The notes: a model not told the origin generated them from the letters alone. A DNA stretch of 64,000 nt from Poa pratensis (GCA_947311845.1 CAMZMU010000063.1:121813964-121877963); one strand, 5' to 3'; shown: positions 21,601 to 33,729, numbered from the stretch's first letter. Program-made: numbers and translations.

Positions 21601-21757
21601 GGCCCGTAATTACTGCCCAGATTACGTGTGGGATTACGCTAATCGGAAAGTTTTTCGGTCGTCGATTTCGTCCGTCTGCTAATCAGGCAGTTTCTCGGTC
21701 GTCCGATTTCGTCCGTCCATGTCCGAGACTGGACACTTCGTTCTTTTGTAGTAGAGA

Positions 21758-24700
21758 TACAGTGAAGTGAACTGGATTATATCTTGACTTCTATAAGATA
21801 GTCAAGAAATTAACAAAATGCATGTATGGTAACCGTTAATTGCAATAAACTGTGGAGTCAATACTTATACTACAACTGCGCCAGCCAATAATCTACTTAT
21901 TAGGGATATGCTTGCATGATAGCTCAATTAGTTTTCGTTTAGCTGACATCCCAGAATGTTGGGGCTTACTGTCAAGTGTTGCATCATCAGTTTTGTGTTG
22001 TTTGTCTCCAAGTTCATCCTACAAAGCAGAAATATCTCATATGCCACCATGCATACTTCAGGATTTCAAGGGAGAAAAAGCATGGAAGACAAACCTTTAG
22101 TGAGCTATTCTTTGATAAGTCCATCAAACTCCTACCTGATCCGGTTCACTTCATCTCTCAGAGAAAGCATTTTCCTGTTTCAAAACTTCAGCTAGTGAGC
22201 CAACTCCTGATTTCCAGCCGGCAAAAAATCACAGTTACTTCACAACTGGAGGGGCCAAAAGGGATTTCAGTATTCAATATATCTCATTATGTACAAACAG
22301 AACACCTGCTTGGCTGCTTACGAGTAGGATCCCAGTCTGACTGCTTTCTTTTCTGCCTTTAGAGTTCACGTTCATTCTCGACAATTGAATAGTCAAAATG
22401 ATTACTTTTCGCGGATATTATTTTTCAAAAGTAAAAATCCAAGGACAAAATGCTCCGGCTGTAGCAACTTCCTAGAAACAACAATCATTGACTAACTTAG
22501 CATAATGAAATTGGCACATGGGGTAAAAGAAGAACAGGGGAGAGAGGAGGCGGCTCCCTTGCGAAAACGAAGCTGCACAATGAGTTGCCTGTTAGAAATC
22601 CCCCATCAGGTGCTACATCAAACATCTGACAAAACAAACCAGATATTCAGGAGTGTTTCATTCACCAAATGTTCCAGATTAAATAAGTCATATGGAATGA
22701 AGTGTAGGTAGGGGATCATGCGCTCCTCCATACCTTGGATAAATAAATAGCTGGCTTTTCAAGATCTACTCCCTCTGCATGAATTCATGTACCCTGACAT
22801 TCTTGGCAAAGGATGGATTCTATTTTGCTCTTAGGTGTTATCTGTGCCTTCCTGCCTCGCTTGCTATTCCTTGTAATTTGATCAGCCAGCACCTCATATT
22901 GGCACATAACACTATAGGGCAATAGGTGGGAAGTGTGAAATAGACAAAAAGCCTGCAAAAATCATGTTTAGCCAAGTAGTCACCACACAAGGCTTCGAGC
23001 ATGAAAACATAATGCTTTTGCTATGTTTCTTCGGCTTATCAATCTCTAGTACTCACGGAAGAAATTTTAGAAGATATAGCTTTCTAATCGTATTCTAGTT
23101 CTGTTTTTCTGTGTAAAGAGAAGTAAGTATGGCTCATGTTGCCTTCGAGAAACTCAGAAGTAAAACAATGTTTGGAATTACTAACCCCAATCAAATTTGT
23201 ACTGCTGGGACATGTGAACATAAAGAAAATAGGTACAGTGTGATTAATGAACATGCAAAAAAGTGTCACCCTCTCTAGAATAACTGTTTCCAGTATGTGC
23301 AAGCTTATTTACAGCTGGTCTAGTAGATGTACAACGGCTCTAGCATCGACTTGATTTCGTTTCTGAGTTATCGTGGCCCACTCCATAAGCCAATGTCTTT
23401 CTATAAGTGTCCCGGGCAGTGATGATGGAAGCAAAATGTGTTCAATCTAGACCATGAGAGCAAGCTGCTACATTGTAATATAAAAGGCTGCATTTCCGTA
23501 ACAAAAATGCAGAACCACGAAATAAGATTGCAGGTAGAGCTTGCAAATTCCACAGCTCTGAACTGAGTAAGTAACCGGGTTGCAGTTCCAGATGAAATCC
23601 ACAACGACTTTACCTACAAAATAGTTCTACAGCTCTATAAGCAAATTTAGTTACTCAAGCCACTCCAACAAAAGGGCTAAAAATAACCAATCTGAACCAA
23701 GATAGAACGAGCACTCCCGCCTCAGAGAGGGTGCATCGTTGCCCCGTAAGAAACTTGGTGGCAAGCGCGCGTGTTTCCGACAGCACCGACGTCCCTCCTT
23801 AGAGGCAGCAGCAGGGGGAGACCTGCAACCTGCAGCAGCAAGCACGAAATCAGTAGAATTCAACCAAAGGCACAGAGATGGTAGCCAAGTAAGCTGGCTT
23901 ACCCTCGAGGTTAGGACGTGGGGCTTGGGTGGGTTGGGGGAGGCAGCAGCAGGGGGGAGACCTGCAACCTGCAACGCAGGGGCGTTCCACGATTCCATCG
24001 CGCCCTTGAGCCCTGCCTCGTGCACGTATTCTTGCACACCTACAAGCTGCAGCAGCATATCAGAAATCACACATCGGAAAATGAAGTACAACAACACTCG
24101 CAGCAAATGTTCCAGCAGCAGATGTAAGCCCGACACCTCGGAAACAAACGTTATTTATTCATGGATGCGATCGGCAGCAGAGTAGCAAAATCGATGGAGA
24201 GAAAAGGTCGGAGAGAATTACCTGAAGCCAACAGGCGCCTTGCACGCCTTCTTGAGACTGCTGGAAACTGCGCCTTTCCTCCCGCCCCTTCCCGCGGCCG
24301 CCGAGACAGGGACGCCATGGCCGCTGGTGCTTCGGCGACCACCTCCTCGTCGGACGGCTGCTTCGGCCGCCGGAGACAAAGTGGATCGGCTGCTCTGAAT
24401 CAAAGCACAGGGAAAGGGCGTGAGCAGAGCAGAGCAGCAATAGAAGGAAGAAGACCTATAGGATGATAGGAGAGAGGGAGGGGTGGGCTGATGACCTTGG
24501 ATGTGGCATAGGATCCCGTGGGTTTCCATGTCCATGGCGGCAGGCGACCTTGGAGTTGGTTGGGGACGCCGTCCTGAGAATGAGAGGAAAGCAGAGCAGA
24601 GGGGGAAGTTAAGGAAGTGCGTGAGCAGAAGAAGGGGAGGAATTGAAGGGAGACGCGCAGAAGAGAGGGGAGGGAGGGACAGACCTAGGAGGTGAGGTGG

Positions 24701-25224
24701 ATCCCTCCATGGCGGCGGCGGCGACCTTGGAGACGGCCGGTGGTTGGAGCGGCGGGGAAGGATGGATCCGGCGAGGTGGCCGTTGTGCATCGATCCGGCG
24801 CGCACCAACTGGTCCTCTCCTCCGGCGTGCATCAACTCCGTCTAGCGGGAGTAGCCATCCATGGTTGCGAGGAGCCGGAGGAGGGGCTGGCCTAGGAGGT
24901 GGTGGATCTCGCCGTCCATGGCGGCGACCTTGGAGGAGGCAGCGACGCGAGCGGTTGTGGGGCGCGGCGGTGGAGGAAGGAAGGGGAGAGTAGGACGGTG
25001 GGGATCGGCGGCGGCGGGGGCGGGGTGAGAGAGAGAAAGGGGATCGAGGGTGGGGGAGCTGTGGGGTCGAGGGTTTCGTGTCAGGAGGGCGGGCGCTGGG
25101 GCTGCGGTGTATGTGGATTGCGGGTTGATTTGCGAAAAATGAGTGGTGAAAATGCAAAATGTACGACGGATGACGGACGACGGACAAGCAGAAGACAGGA
25201 CACTCCATACTTTTGTAGTAGAGA
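21758..25224 (-). mobile_element. Second Helitron 5' end with intervening captured-looking DNA
   Basis: At 25224 (minus strand) a second TCTCTACTACAAAAG head follows an A, sharing the sequence inward (GTGTCC) with the head at 21757. No separate 3' end lies between 21758 and 25224, so this block may belong to a longer Helitron ending at 19242. The DNA between is AT-rich up to about 23650 and GC-rich from 23700 to 25200. It contains three reiterations of a CCATGGCGGC..GACCTTGGAG motif (24526, 24708, 24914) and two of GAGACCTGCAACCTGCA (about 23818 and 23957). It looks like duplicated 5' regions of captured genes, but no protein family is recognisable. Confidence 0.5.
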
Positions 25225-28036
25225 TAAAGCAGAGACGGTGGTGATGGTCGTCCGTCATTCGCCTGCCAATACCGCGCGGTAACGGAAACATCAAAAATGA
25301 AAAAAACGGTGACCCACGCCCGCACGACTTGCCCCATGACTCACGCACGATTCTGCACTGCATCCTCGTTCCCCTTCCCCCTCCTCTTCTCCCCAGGGCA
25401 CTACCAAGCAACCGACGTCGCCGACGTTCTCCCACACGGCCACACCCCACACCCCCGTCTGATCTCGTCCACCAATCCGCCAGATTATGTGGCGAAGGTG
25501 GTGCCATCAACTTCAAGGAGCAGGCGATCCAGTACATGAAGCACGCGGTCCAAGGCCATCACCGCCAGGTTCATCGAGTATCTTCACCGCGCCGAGGAGA
25601 TCTGAACCATCCCGATGACGGAGGCAGTGGGCAACTCGGGGCTCCTTACGGCGTTGACGCGTCCGTACAGCAAGTGGAAGAATGTCGAGGATGACTCCGT
25701 GCAGTCCAACGCTTCCTCCGTTGATTATTCTCTCGCGCTCAACCCTTGCTATCACGCTCATTCAGAAACTGCTCCACGTCTCGGATGCTTGGATTTAGGA
25801 TTTCTTCCATCTTCAGATTATACTAAGCAGGGATATTCTATTTTTTCGAAGGAGTGCGCTTCTGTAGTTCTGTTGATACCATGCCAATCCTTCACAGGAT
25901 CATAGAATATTTCTTAACCTTAGTTCGTGTTTATTAAGTGCAGTACCGTTTGTTAACTAATCTGTAGTAGTGATGCATTGTTGTTTGCAGATTTACTAAT
26001 TGAAGAGGATGCTAGCTGAAGTAAAGAATGTAGACACCCTTCGGAAGTAGGTAATACCTTATCATGTTTTCTACAGCGTTCTTTTCATTTCCTTTGGCGT
26101 GCCCCTGATAAATATGCTTTTACTTCGAGTAACGTGGTTTGATCGATGATGATGTGCAGTTCATCCTAACGGTTACAGCAGCTTGACCAAATCGTTGATG
26201 GAAGGCGAGCTTATCTTAATCTGAACAACTGGTCGCTGATTAAACTAATTTGTTTGTGTGATGTCCAAACTGATGCAGATTACTTGTTTATATTTTAGTT
26301 AAGTACACTGCCAATTTTTTGTCTCTCACAACTACTGACCTGTCTTTAATTATATTTGTGATTACTACTGAGACCACTTTCTGTGTTGATTGATTGTAAA
26401 ATTGTCAAAGCTTCGCATGTGTAATGTGCTTGACAAAAGGCTTCTTCAGGATTATCGTTTCATTGGAATTAAATCTTAATTCATACAACACATGTTATCT
26501 GATGGCAAATGTTTAGCTGATGACATCAACATCTATCTGTCATTTGGTTCATATTATCAAGCCATGCTCTCCCTTTGATGATTCCCCTTGGTCATTCCTG
26601 AAATTTGAGTGGTTTGATTACAGAATTCACAGAGTCAGCCAAAAACTTCTTCGCAGGTTAGCAAATTTTTTTAGAAAAGAAATTTCTAAGTATAAGAACA
26701 AGTGTGTTACTTTATCCCTCAATTGGTGCTCTGCCTGAATAAACTTTATTGTAGAATACCTTTCATGGTAGACCACTGACGCAATGTAACTGATATTTTG
26801 TAATTTTCTAGACTACAAAGTGGGTCAAATTTTCTTGATTGATCAAGCTTACCTGTGTTTCTACTGTCTTCCATACAAATTGCAATGGTTCTAGACACCG
26901 TATCGATTTATTTTAGATCTGTTGCACCACATATTAATCTCCTTGATGTTGATTGCTTCTTTGCTTTCTTTGTTTCTGATGAATGTTCAACAAGGAGAAG
27001 ATCACCAAGATGAAGAAATGCGCCATCATCGTGAACAGCATCGTAGAGCGATGATGGACATGCAGGCAGTGGCAGACCTTGCAAAACTGGCCATGTCGCT
27101 GGTAAAAACAAATGCGTGCTAGACTGCTCTCTCACTTAACTGGTCAATCAGTATGCAAAAACGAATGTAACTGAACCTAAAAAAACAATGTAACATGGTC
27201 AAGAGTTTACACTCTCAATTAACCACAAACCAGTCTTATATCTTGCTCTTCTGGTCATGTCATGGTGGTGATGTGTGGTACGGTACCCGTAGCCAGCACC
27301 CAAGGACCACTTGTGGCGCTACATGCCCAGATATACCATGACCCCTAAAATCTCCGGCACCTGCACAATATATACTCTGCTTTTAAGCCTGGCTGTGCTC
27401 CATGGGTAAACAATTAACCTGTTGTAGATGAGGCACGGGGCCAGTCTGAAGCACGTTCTTGAGAAGTAATTCCAGTACCAGTAAACATCCATAGATTCAC
27501 AGCCACACAGATCATTATGCCACTTGTGAGAAACTAAATAGTAGTGATGCTTGGTTAGTGCAATGATCATAAGCCGCTAAATATCGTTACCAAATAAAAT
27601 TGAGTGTGAATTGGTTTTTTGATTTTCTATCAGCTTCCTTCACTTCACTAGATTGTGTTGGTACTAGCTAATTAAGAGAAATTGTTTCGCAAAGGTTTAT
27701 TTGAACCTTGAGGATTCTACCACCTTGTGTTGTATCAGTCACATGAATAATAACTTTGCTAAAAATAAAATAAGAATATGACAATTATCGTCTTTATTTA
27801 TCGTAGATCCTTCAGTTTTCCCATGAACTTGACCTCTACAAATCTTGCTCCAAGTAGTAATTTCGCTGACAATAAGATTGCAAACTTAACAAGATTGACT
27901 TATGCAAAGTAACTGCCTGCATCGTCATTCCCAGAGTAATAAAATTCTCGCTAACCCAAAAACGTTCTACAAAAATCAATCTAAATCAACGCATAGGTTT
28001 ATTGTTTTTCATGTGGGGCTAAAAAAGAGTAAGAGG
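25225..28036. other. Intergenic region with a VPS4-like fragment and no intact gene
   Basis: From 25225 to 25470 there is no clear feature. A VPS4/SKD1-like remnant lies at 25490-25640. After it, several stretches look like exon remnants with TGCAG acceptors (for example before 25990 and 26159), but frames are short and unidentifiable. A 66-codon ORF at 26922-27122 (QGEDHQDEEMRHHREQHRR..) is Gln/His/Met-rich and unknown. 27130-28036 is AT-rich with nothing visible. Confidence 0.4.
25490..25640 (+). pseudogene. Fragment of a VPS4/SKD1-type AAA ATPase (MIT domain)
   Basis: The frame first reads INFKEQAIQYMKHAVQ, matching the first MIT helix of plant VPS4/SKD1, an ESCRT-III disassembly ATPase. 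After an internal deletion and frame change, AITARFIEYLHRAEEI matches the third MIT helix, followed by a stop. The region between helices one and three (roughly 30-35 residues) is missing and no AAA domain follows. It is therefore a gene relic, possibly carried by a transposon. Confidence 0.6.
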
Positions 28037-28064
28037 TCGTGGCAACGCACGGACATTCAACTAG
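28037..28064 (+). mobile_element. Helitron 3' terminus
   Basis: TCGTGGCAACGCACGGACA followed by TTCAACTAG and then T fits the grass Helitron 3' consensus completely. The matching 5' head in plus orientation is not found with confidence. The downstream TAGTAGATAAAG resembles the flank of the head at 25224. The Helitron body therefore lies somewhere upstream of 28064. Confidence 0.65.
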
Positions 28065-28750
28065 TAGTAGATAAAGACAGGATTACAAGCGTGATGTGAA
28101 TGAATCTTTGTCCAAATATTCTGTGGTCGAGCTAATAGAACTTTCTAGACGTGCCCGATTTGATTTCATCATGACACATCAGGACCTCTCGCGGTGTGGC
28201 CTACCCCGCGAAGCAAGTTGAATATCGAAAAAGCGCCTCTTTGGATCGATCCGGCTTCTGTCGGCTGCCGTACATGTAAACGCTCTCGATCGATCCTGCA
28301 CTACTATTCCAACGGTTTCCGTGACTTTTTTGTGCAGGCAGGTTCCATCACTGACCAGTGGCCATTATGCGTGGCCACTCGCCGACTTGGCCGCACATAT
28401 GCAGCCGCGCCGTCCACAGCCTCCTGACCTCCTCCACAGATCCAGCGAGGCTTCCTACATCCGACTAGTAGAGATCTTCGCACGAGCCCTCGCCGGCACG
28501 GCAACCAGTACGACCAACCGCCATGCACGCGGTCTCCGATGCGGATGCGGCCACACGCGCGCGCCGCCCTTTCCGCCTCGCGCCACGAACCCGGCCCCCA
28601 CTTGCCTCAGAGATCGCGAAAATGGCGCGGACTTCCACCATGTCAGGAGCCGCTCGCAGTCCACCCTTTCCTCTGTACACCGCCCGCACGTTCATGTCAA
28701 AGCTGCAGCACTACTTGTGTCCATCCACCGCAGCCAGCTCGCGGCCATGG
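28065..28750 (+). other. Upstream region of the PADRE gene
   Basis: Increasingly GC-rich towards the gene. ORFs here (such as 28321-28791) are composition shadows with no family match. It probably contains the promoter of the gene at 28881. Confidence 0.4.
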
Positions 28751-28751
28751 C

Positions 28752-28763
28752 TATATTATATAG
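28752..28763 (+). promoter_or_regulatory. Probable TATA box of the PADRE gene
   Basis: TATATTATATAG lies about 115-130 bp upstream of the ATG at 28881 in an otherwise GC-rich stretch. This is a fitting position for a core promoter with a roughly 90-bp leader. Confidence 0.55.
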
Positions 28764-28880
28764 CAACCGCGAGCGTCAACGAATTCCATAATGTGCTACA
28801 ACTAGCCCGTCGTGAGCTCGTGATCGCAAGCTCGATCGATCTCGCTGCTGGGTAGGTACGTGCGTGCGCGCGCGCGTGCC

Positions 28881-29582
28881 ATGGGCAATGGCGTGCTGCG
28901 GTGGCTCTGCGTCGTCCCGGCCCGGAGGCAACGGCGGCGCGCGGCGAGGCTGGTGCTGTGGGGCGGGGAGGCGCGGGCGGCGGAGCCCGGGCGGACGGCC
29001 GGGGAGGTCATTGTGGAGCACGGCGCCGGCGGCGGCCTGGTCGTGTGCCGCGCCGACGGGTTCCGCCTCAGCCGCCCCGCGCCGGTGCTCGCCGTCGAGG
29101 ACCGGCTCGAGGCCGGCCGCACGTACGTCGTCGTCCCCGTGGACCGGCTCCCGGCGCAGGCGGTCACCGCGGGGTCGCTCGCGGCGCTCTCGTACGACAG
29201 GCACCACGAGGGTGCCCGCGCCTCGTCGGCGCCGTCGCTTGCCGGGGGCGGGAAGAGCCCGTTCGAGTACGCCAAGGACGGCGACGGCCGGACGGTGATC
29301 AGCGTCACGGAGGAGTTCATCGTGCGGGCCGTCACGGGGAGCCGGCCGCCCGATGGTGAGGACGACGAGGAGAGCGGGGCGCTGATCTGCAGCACGCCGG
29401 AGCTGAGGAAGCACTACGAGCAGCTGGTGGGGGCGGCCAGGGACAGGCCGTGGTCCCCGCGGCTGGAGACGATCGAGGAGCGTAAGAGGCGGAGGGTGGT
29501 GGACGTCGTCGTCAGTCCCCGGGGTTTTTCGCCGGCGAGGCTGCTGGGTTTGGTCAAGGGATCACGGGAGCGAGCTAGGTAG
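28881..29582 (+). CDS. PADRE (DUF4228) domain protein, 233 aa
   Basis: An intact single-exon gene with the high GC typical of grass intronless genes. The preferred start is the ATG at 28881 (MGNGVLRWLCVV) because family members begin with MGN, a possible N-myristoylation signal. An in-frame upstream codon at 28860 adds only an Arg/Ala stretch. The PADRE core covers about residues 20-110: RLVLWGGEARAAEPGRTAGEV is the first strand region, followed by the DGFRLSRPAPVLAVEDRLEAG segment and TYVVVPVDRLP. The C-terminal half is disordered and basic (RKRRRVVDVVVSPRGFSP). Plant PADRE proteins are linked to pathogen and abiotic stress responses. The biochemical role is unknown. A hAT transposon lies 171 bp after the stop. 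Confidence 0.88.
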   Translation: MGNGVLRWLCVVPARRQRRRAARLVLWGGEARAAEPGRTAGEVIVEHGAGGGLVVCRADGFRLSRPAPVLAVEDRLEAGRTYVVVPVDRLPAQAVTAGSLAALSYDRHHEGARASSAPSLAGGGKSPFEYAKDGDGRTVISVTEEFIVRAVTGSRPPDGEDDEESGALICSTPELRKHYEQLVGAARDRPWSPRLETIEERKRRRVVDVVVSPRGFSPARLLGLVKGSRERAR

Positions 29583-29753
29583 GTCGTCTCGTCGGCCTTG
29601 CGTATATAGATGTGCATGCATGGTTGCACATACATTCTGTTGATGGGATTTGATTCACGCATCCCAGGTGTACATTTTGCTGAAGGCAATTTCCACAAGA
29701 ATTTTGTTCAGCTGGGTGGATTTTTAGTTGTAAGAATTTTAGTTGAGTAGGTA

Positions 29754-32700
29754 CAGTGGCGGAGCTTGATGGAAATGTTTGGGAGGGCGAAAGACAAGTC
29801 AAGCCACAACAACAAACTAGAAATTGTATACTTTGAGACAAATTTATATTGATATTGATTAGACTGGTTGCAAAATACATGTATGATGTTATCCAAAATT
29901 CTAAATATATATATAGAACTATTTCATAACAGAATAGCTACCAAAATATACTACTTGATCTACCAAATTACAGATCAGCTTTTCGATCCTTCCTGCTCTT
30001 AAACTCTTCTAAAATAGCCGCGAAGTCATACTTTTCAGCAATTTCACGTTCTATGTTAACAACCAAATTATTGGCAAGATGCTCATCTTCCATCTTGTTA
30101 CGCAACCTTGTCTTGACGATCTTCAAAGTAGAAAATGCACGTTCTGCAGTTGCGGTAGAAACTGGAAGGGTGACAAGTAGTTGGAGTAACCTGACAATCA
30201 AATTGTAGATAGCATCTCTTCCTATCTCAACAAGGCAACGACAAAGGTCATTCAAGGTTGAGATCTTTTTCAACTCTCCATCATTAGAAGCATCAACTAC
30301 AAACAATTTCAGCTGTTGTTCTAATCCATACCGGTCTTGTTGAGTAAAATCAGCTGGGTAATACTTTTTCACTAACTCACATATATGACTACCTTTAAAA
30401 GATTTAAATCTGTTTTTAGGAATCAATGTGGCACTGGTAGATAGAAGATCCATTATCTTCTCACTGAACCTATGATCCAATTCTTGTAGTTGGCAATCAA
30501 TAGTTCCACGGAATACCTCCACACGGAAATACCGCTCCTAAGTGAACTTATCAGGTTGATGTCTTGCACGACCACCACGCATGATATAAGGTTCCTCCAT
30601 GTTTGGAATTTTAGTTCCATGATTTACACAAAATTCAACAACTCTGTAAAAGAATTCTTCCCAGCCATCATCTGATCTCAATTCTCGAAGACATTCTTTT
30701 GTAGCAAACACTAGACGAACAACATTTACAATGTCTTGTGATCTCAGTTGTAAAGCTTGGCCAAGTGCTTCTGTTATCTCTAGTATTTCCTTCATCATAC
30801 ATAAGACAAAGACGAACTCAAAAGAGGACATATAGCCGAAAGAAGTGTCGGCATCAACGCATATTGGTCCAACAACTGATCTATCAGCAGCCATTTCTTG
30901 AATCACAAAATTCACTGCATTAAATAATTCCATATGGCTGAGAATAGAACCAAAGTGAGAACCCCACCTAGTGTCCCCAGGCCGTTTAAGTGCCTGTATC
31001 TGATTTTCCCCTTGACCTGTTTGAAGTCGTCCGCTGTCTATCAGACGTACTAGTTCTGCCAGCTGTGCATCATGGAGTTCATCATGGCGTTTTGATGATG
31101 AGTCGGCAGTGTTTATAATAAAGATTAGCTTCTGGAAAAAATTGGGCAACAGGAACCACCTCTTTGGATGCATCTACTAGTGCAAGTTGCAATCTGTGAG
31201 CATAACAATGAACCTAGTATGCATATGGGCATTCCTTAAGAAAAAGCGACTGCAAGCCATTCAACTCCCCTCTCATGTTGCTAGCCCCGTCATATCCCTG
31301 TCCCCTAAGGTTCTGAATATCAAAACCATACCTTGATAATACTGAGCACAATTCATCTTTCAGTGTCACAACCTTAGTGTTGGCCACATGTATCAAATCA
31401 AAGAACCTCTCTTGTGAACAACCTTCTTTATCAACGAATCTAAAAACCAATGCCATCTGTTCTCTTTTCGCTACATCACATGTCTCATCCACTAGAATAG
31501 AGAATTTTGAATCCCCAATTTCTTCACGGATATGACTCCTAACTTTAGATGCATATATGGACAAGATTTCCTTTTGAATATCTGGACATGTGTACTTCGA
31601 GTTGTATGGAGAATTTCCCAAAATGACTTTGGCAAGATCAGGATTGAACTCTGCGAGCAGCTCCAACAATTCAAGAAAGTTTCCTTTATTTTTTGAGTCA
31701 GCTTTCTCATCATGCCCTCTAAATGCACAAGCCTGAAATGTGAGCCATCGGACAGCTGCAACCGAAGCTTTTAGCCTTAAACGATTTCTTTCTACCTTTT
31801 CCATGTCCTTTGCTGCCACAACATTTTTTAGATGGCCTGGTTGATTCATCAAAGCTTGACATTCTGTGACCGCATTATTATGCGGTGAGCAAGGTCCAGA
31901 ACCTACATGGCCTAAGAATGCACAAGATCTTCCATCATTCACCTTCTTCCATTTGTCAAATCCGTGCACCGAGAATACATCAGAACCACCTTTGGCTAAG
32001 ATATTTTTGCTAGAAACAAAGCAGAATAGGCAATAGGCACGATGGCTGTGTTGTGAGTACTCTAACCATGATGGGAAAAGACTGAACCAATTGTATCGGA
32101 AGCGGCGTTGATGGCCTATTTTACCAGAAGCTTTGTAATGATCCAGAGAAGGTTGCATAGGACCTAGCATCAAATAAGCTCTTCGCACACTATCTCTTTG
32201 ATTAGGTGGATATCGCCAAATTTGTGGTCGCAAAGCAGGGTCTAGCTCCAAGTATTCAACACCTCGAAATACAACAGGACCCGGAAATGCTTCATTTTCT
32301 CGAGGCTCTTCATCTTGATTTTCCTGTCTCTGTTCCAGTTCAAGAAGCAGAGGTAAAGACTGTTCTGGTGGTGGAGCAGGATCTTCCTCAACAGCTTATG
32401 TTCTTTGTCTTTTGAAGTATGACTCAATGTTGCCTTTTTTTACCCATTTTCAGTCCAATTTCCAAGTTATAACACCACTGATCTCTCTCTCTCTTACTCT
32501 CAATCAGTCAATCTGATCAATTACTCAACGAGAAATTGAAAACATCTGTGGTTCAAACAACAACAAGAATCCCCAATTAGGAATTTGCAAGATCAGGTTG
32601 AAAACCTAACTAGATTCCCCAATTAGGAATTTGCTCTTAGGAAGAATAAATTGCCAACAATCAAAGAGGAACGTCTGGGAAGAGTCAAGAGTTGTACCAG

Positions 32701-33172
32701 TAGCAATTTCGAAGTTAAATTAGCTGCCGCTCTGCGCCGCTGGCCGCCAGCCGTCGATCCCCTTCCCCTCTGTTGCTGCTGCAGCCTGCTGGTGCTGGCC
32801 GCCGGGTCGGGGGAGATGAGGGCAGGAGCCAGGAGTATGAGGCGAAGGTGGGGGTTAGGCTGTAGCTCGCCTTCCGTTCGCCCCTGCTGGCCTGCTGGTC
32901 GCGGTAACCGGTCGGAGGCGGGGCGGCCGCCGCTGCGCTCACCTCGCGTGTACTGGGTGCGTCTGTGCGAGACAGAGACTCAGAGAGAGAGAGGAGAGCG
33001 GTGCGTGCGTGTGTGGTGTTTCTCCAACAGGCCAAAGGCCCAAGCCGTAGCTGGGGGGGCCGAATGCTCCAATTCCTCTACTTTTAAACAAAGTACTAAG
33101 TACTAATTAAAAAAAATCTGTTGGGCTGGGGGGGCGGCGGCCCCCCCTGACTGCTATGTAGCTCCGCCCGTG
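29754..33172 (-). mobile_element. hAT transposon (3.4 kb)
   Basis: Ends are CAGTGGCGGAGCTTGATGG and, inverted, CACGGGCGGAGCTACATAG, flanked by a perfect 8-bp TSD AGTAGGTA (29746-29753 and 33173-33180). It carries one transposase gene on the minus strand with several disabling changes. The first 700 bp on the transposase 5' side (32450-33172) is non-coding, GC-rich near the end. The TIR GGCGGAGCT is shared with the small MITE at 42687-42855. Confidence 0.93.
29968..32444 (-). pseudogene. hAT transposase (zinc-finger MYM-type 1-like), disabled
   Basis: Reading on the minus strand: an N-terminal IESYFKRQRT followed by a TAA, then a TTF-type zinc-finger region (ALRPQIWRYPPNQRD, RFRYNWFSLFPSWLEYS, CLFCFVS). 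Next comes the DUF4371/RNase H-like core (SKFSILVDETCDVAKREQMA, GQGYDGASNMRGELNGLQ), a TAG at 31214, a frameshift near 31130, and a second core part (RPGDTRWGSHFGSI). After another TAG at 30538 comes the C-terminal hAT dimerisation domain (LPVSTATAERAFSTLKIV). The original protein would have been about 800 residues, the usual size. At least three stops and one frameshift make it inactive. A start codon is uncertain because an A-run at 32435 shifts the frame. Confidence 0.88.
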
Positions 33173-33729
33173 AGTAGGTACTACACAAAATGCATGAATC
33201 CTGTATGTACTCATTGTTGTGGATTTTGATTTCGATGTGTCCAAGCGAGAAGGGAGGGGAGGGGGCTATCCGATAAGGTGCGCCGTGCGCCGCCCCGTGG
33301 TGCCAACGGCCGCATCGATGGCTCGCTCTCTCCGCCGAGACGCCGCTTGCCGACCCCTGCTTAGGATGACTCCAACGGGTCGACGCAAACGGACACGCGT
33401 TTGGTCCGTTTGCGTCGGCAACAGGACGCGCGTCCGGCCCAGGTCCGCCCCTTTCCCGCCACTGCGCCCAACGGGGCCGACGCATTGAGTCCGCCCGGCC
33501 AGGGTTTTTGATCATTTTGATCATTTTCGGCCAGGGTTTTTTATCACATTGCAACAAAACAAGTATAAAACATAATCCCGGCCTCACACAGGCCATGTCT
33601 AGGTACATACCCAAAATATTACAAATCCCGGCCATCGGCCATAGTTCAACACCGGCATGCAACATAATAAATAGAAGGACCAAGATTTCATCAATCTTGG
33701 TCCATGTAGTACCTTTGCTTATTGAGGTA

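Larger units (their letters stand above)
19242..21757 (-). mobile_element. Non-autonomous Helitron (2.5 kb)
   Basis: On the minus strand the 5' end is TCTCTACTACAAAAG at 21757, preceded by A. The 3' end has the hairpin CCCGTAGCAACGCACGGG followed by CATTCAACTAG ending at 19242, then T. This matches the grass Helitron termini (5' TCTMTAYTA.., 3' ..GCACG..CTAG, insertion between A and T). No Rep/helicase ORF is present. Inside are a foldback element (20369-20788) and a tandem array near the 5' end (21126-21600). An alternative 5' end for the same 3' end is at 25224. Confidence 0.8.

Noticed and set aside
24218..25337. Minus-strand Pro/Ser-rich ORFs of 205-242 codons as a host gene
   Set aside because: Low-complexity proline/serine content, no domain, mutually overlapping frames, and position inside a Helitron-bounded block.
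28864..29359. Arg/Ser-rich ORFs overlapping the PADRE gene
   Set aside because: They are shadows in the other two forward frames (and two reverse frames) of a GC-rich gene. Only the 28881 frame matches a known family.
33219..33488. Plus-strand ORF with an MDFDFDVSKREGR start
   Set aside because: It runs across the left end of the Harbinger element at 33361-33364 and has no family match.
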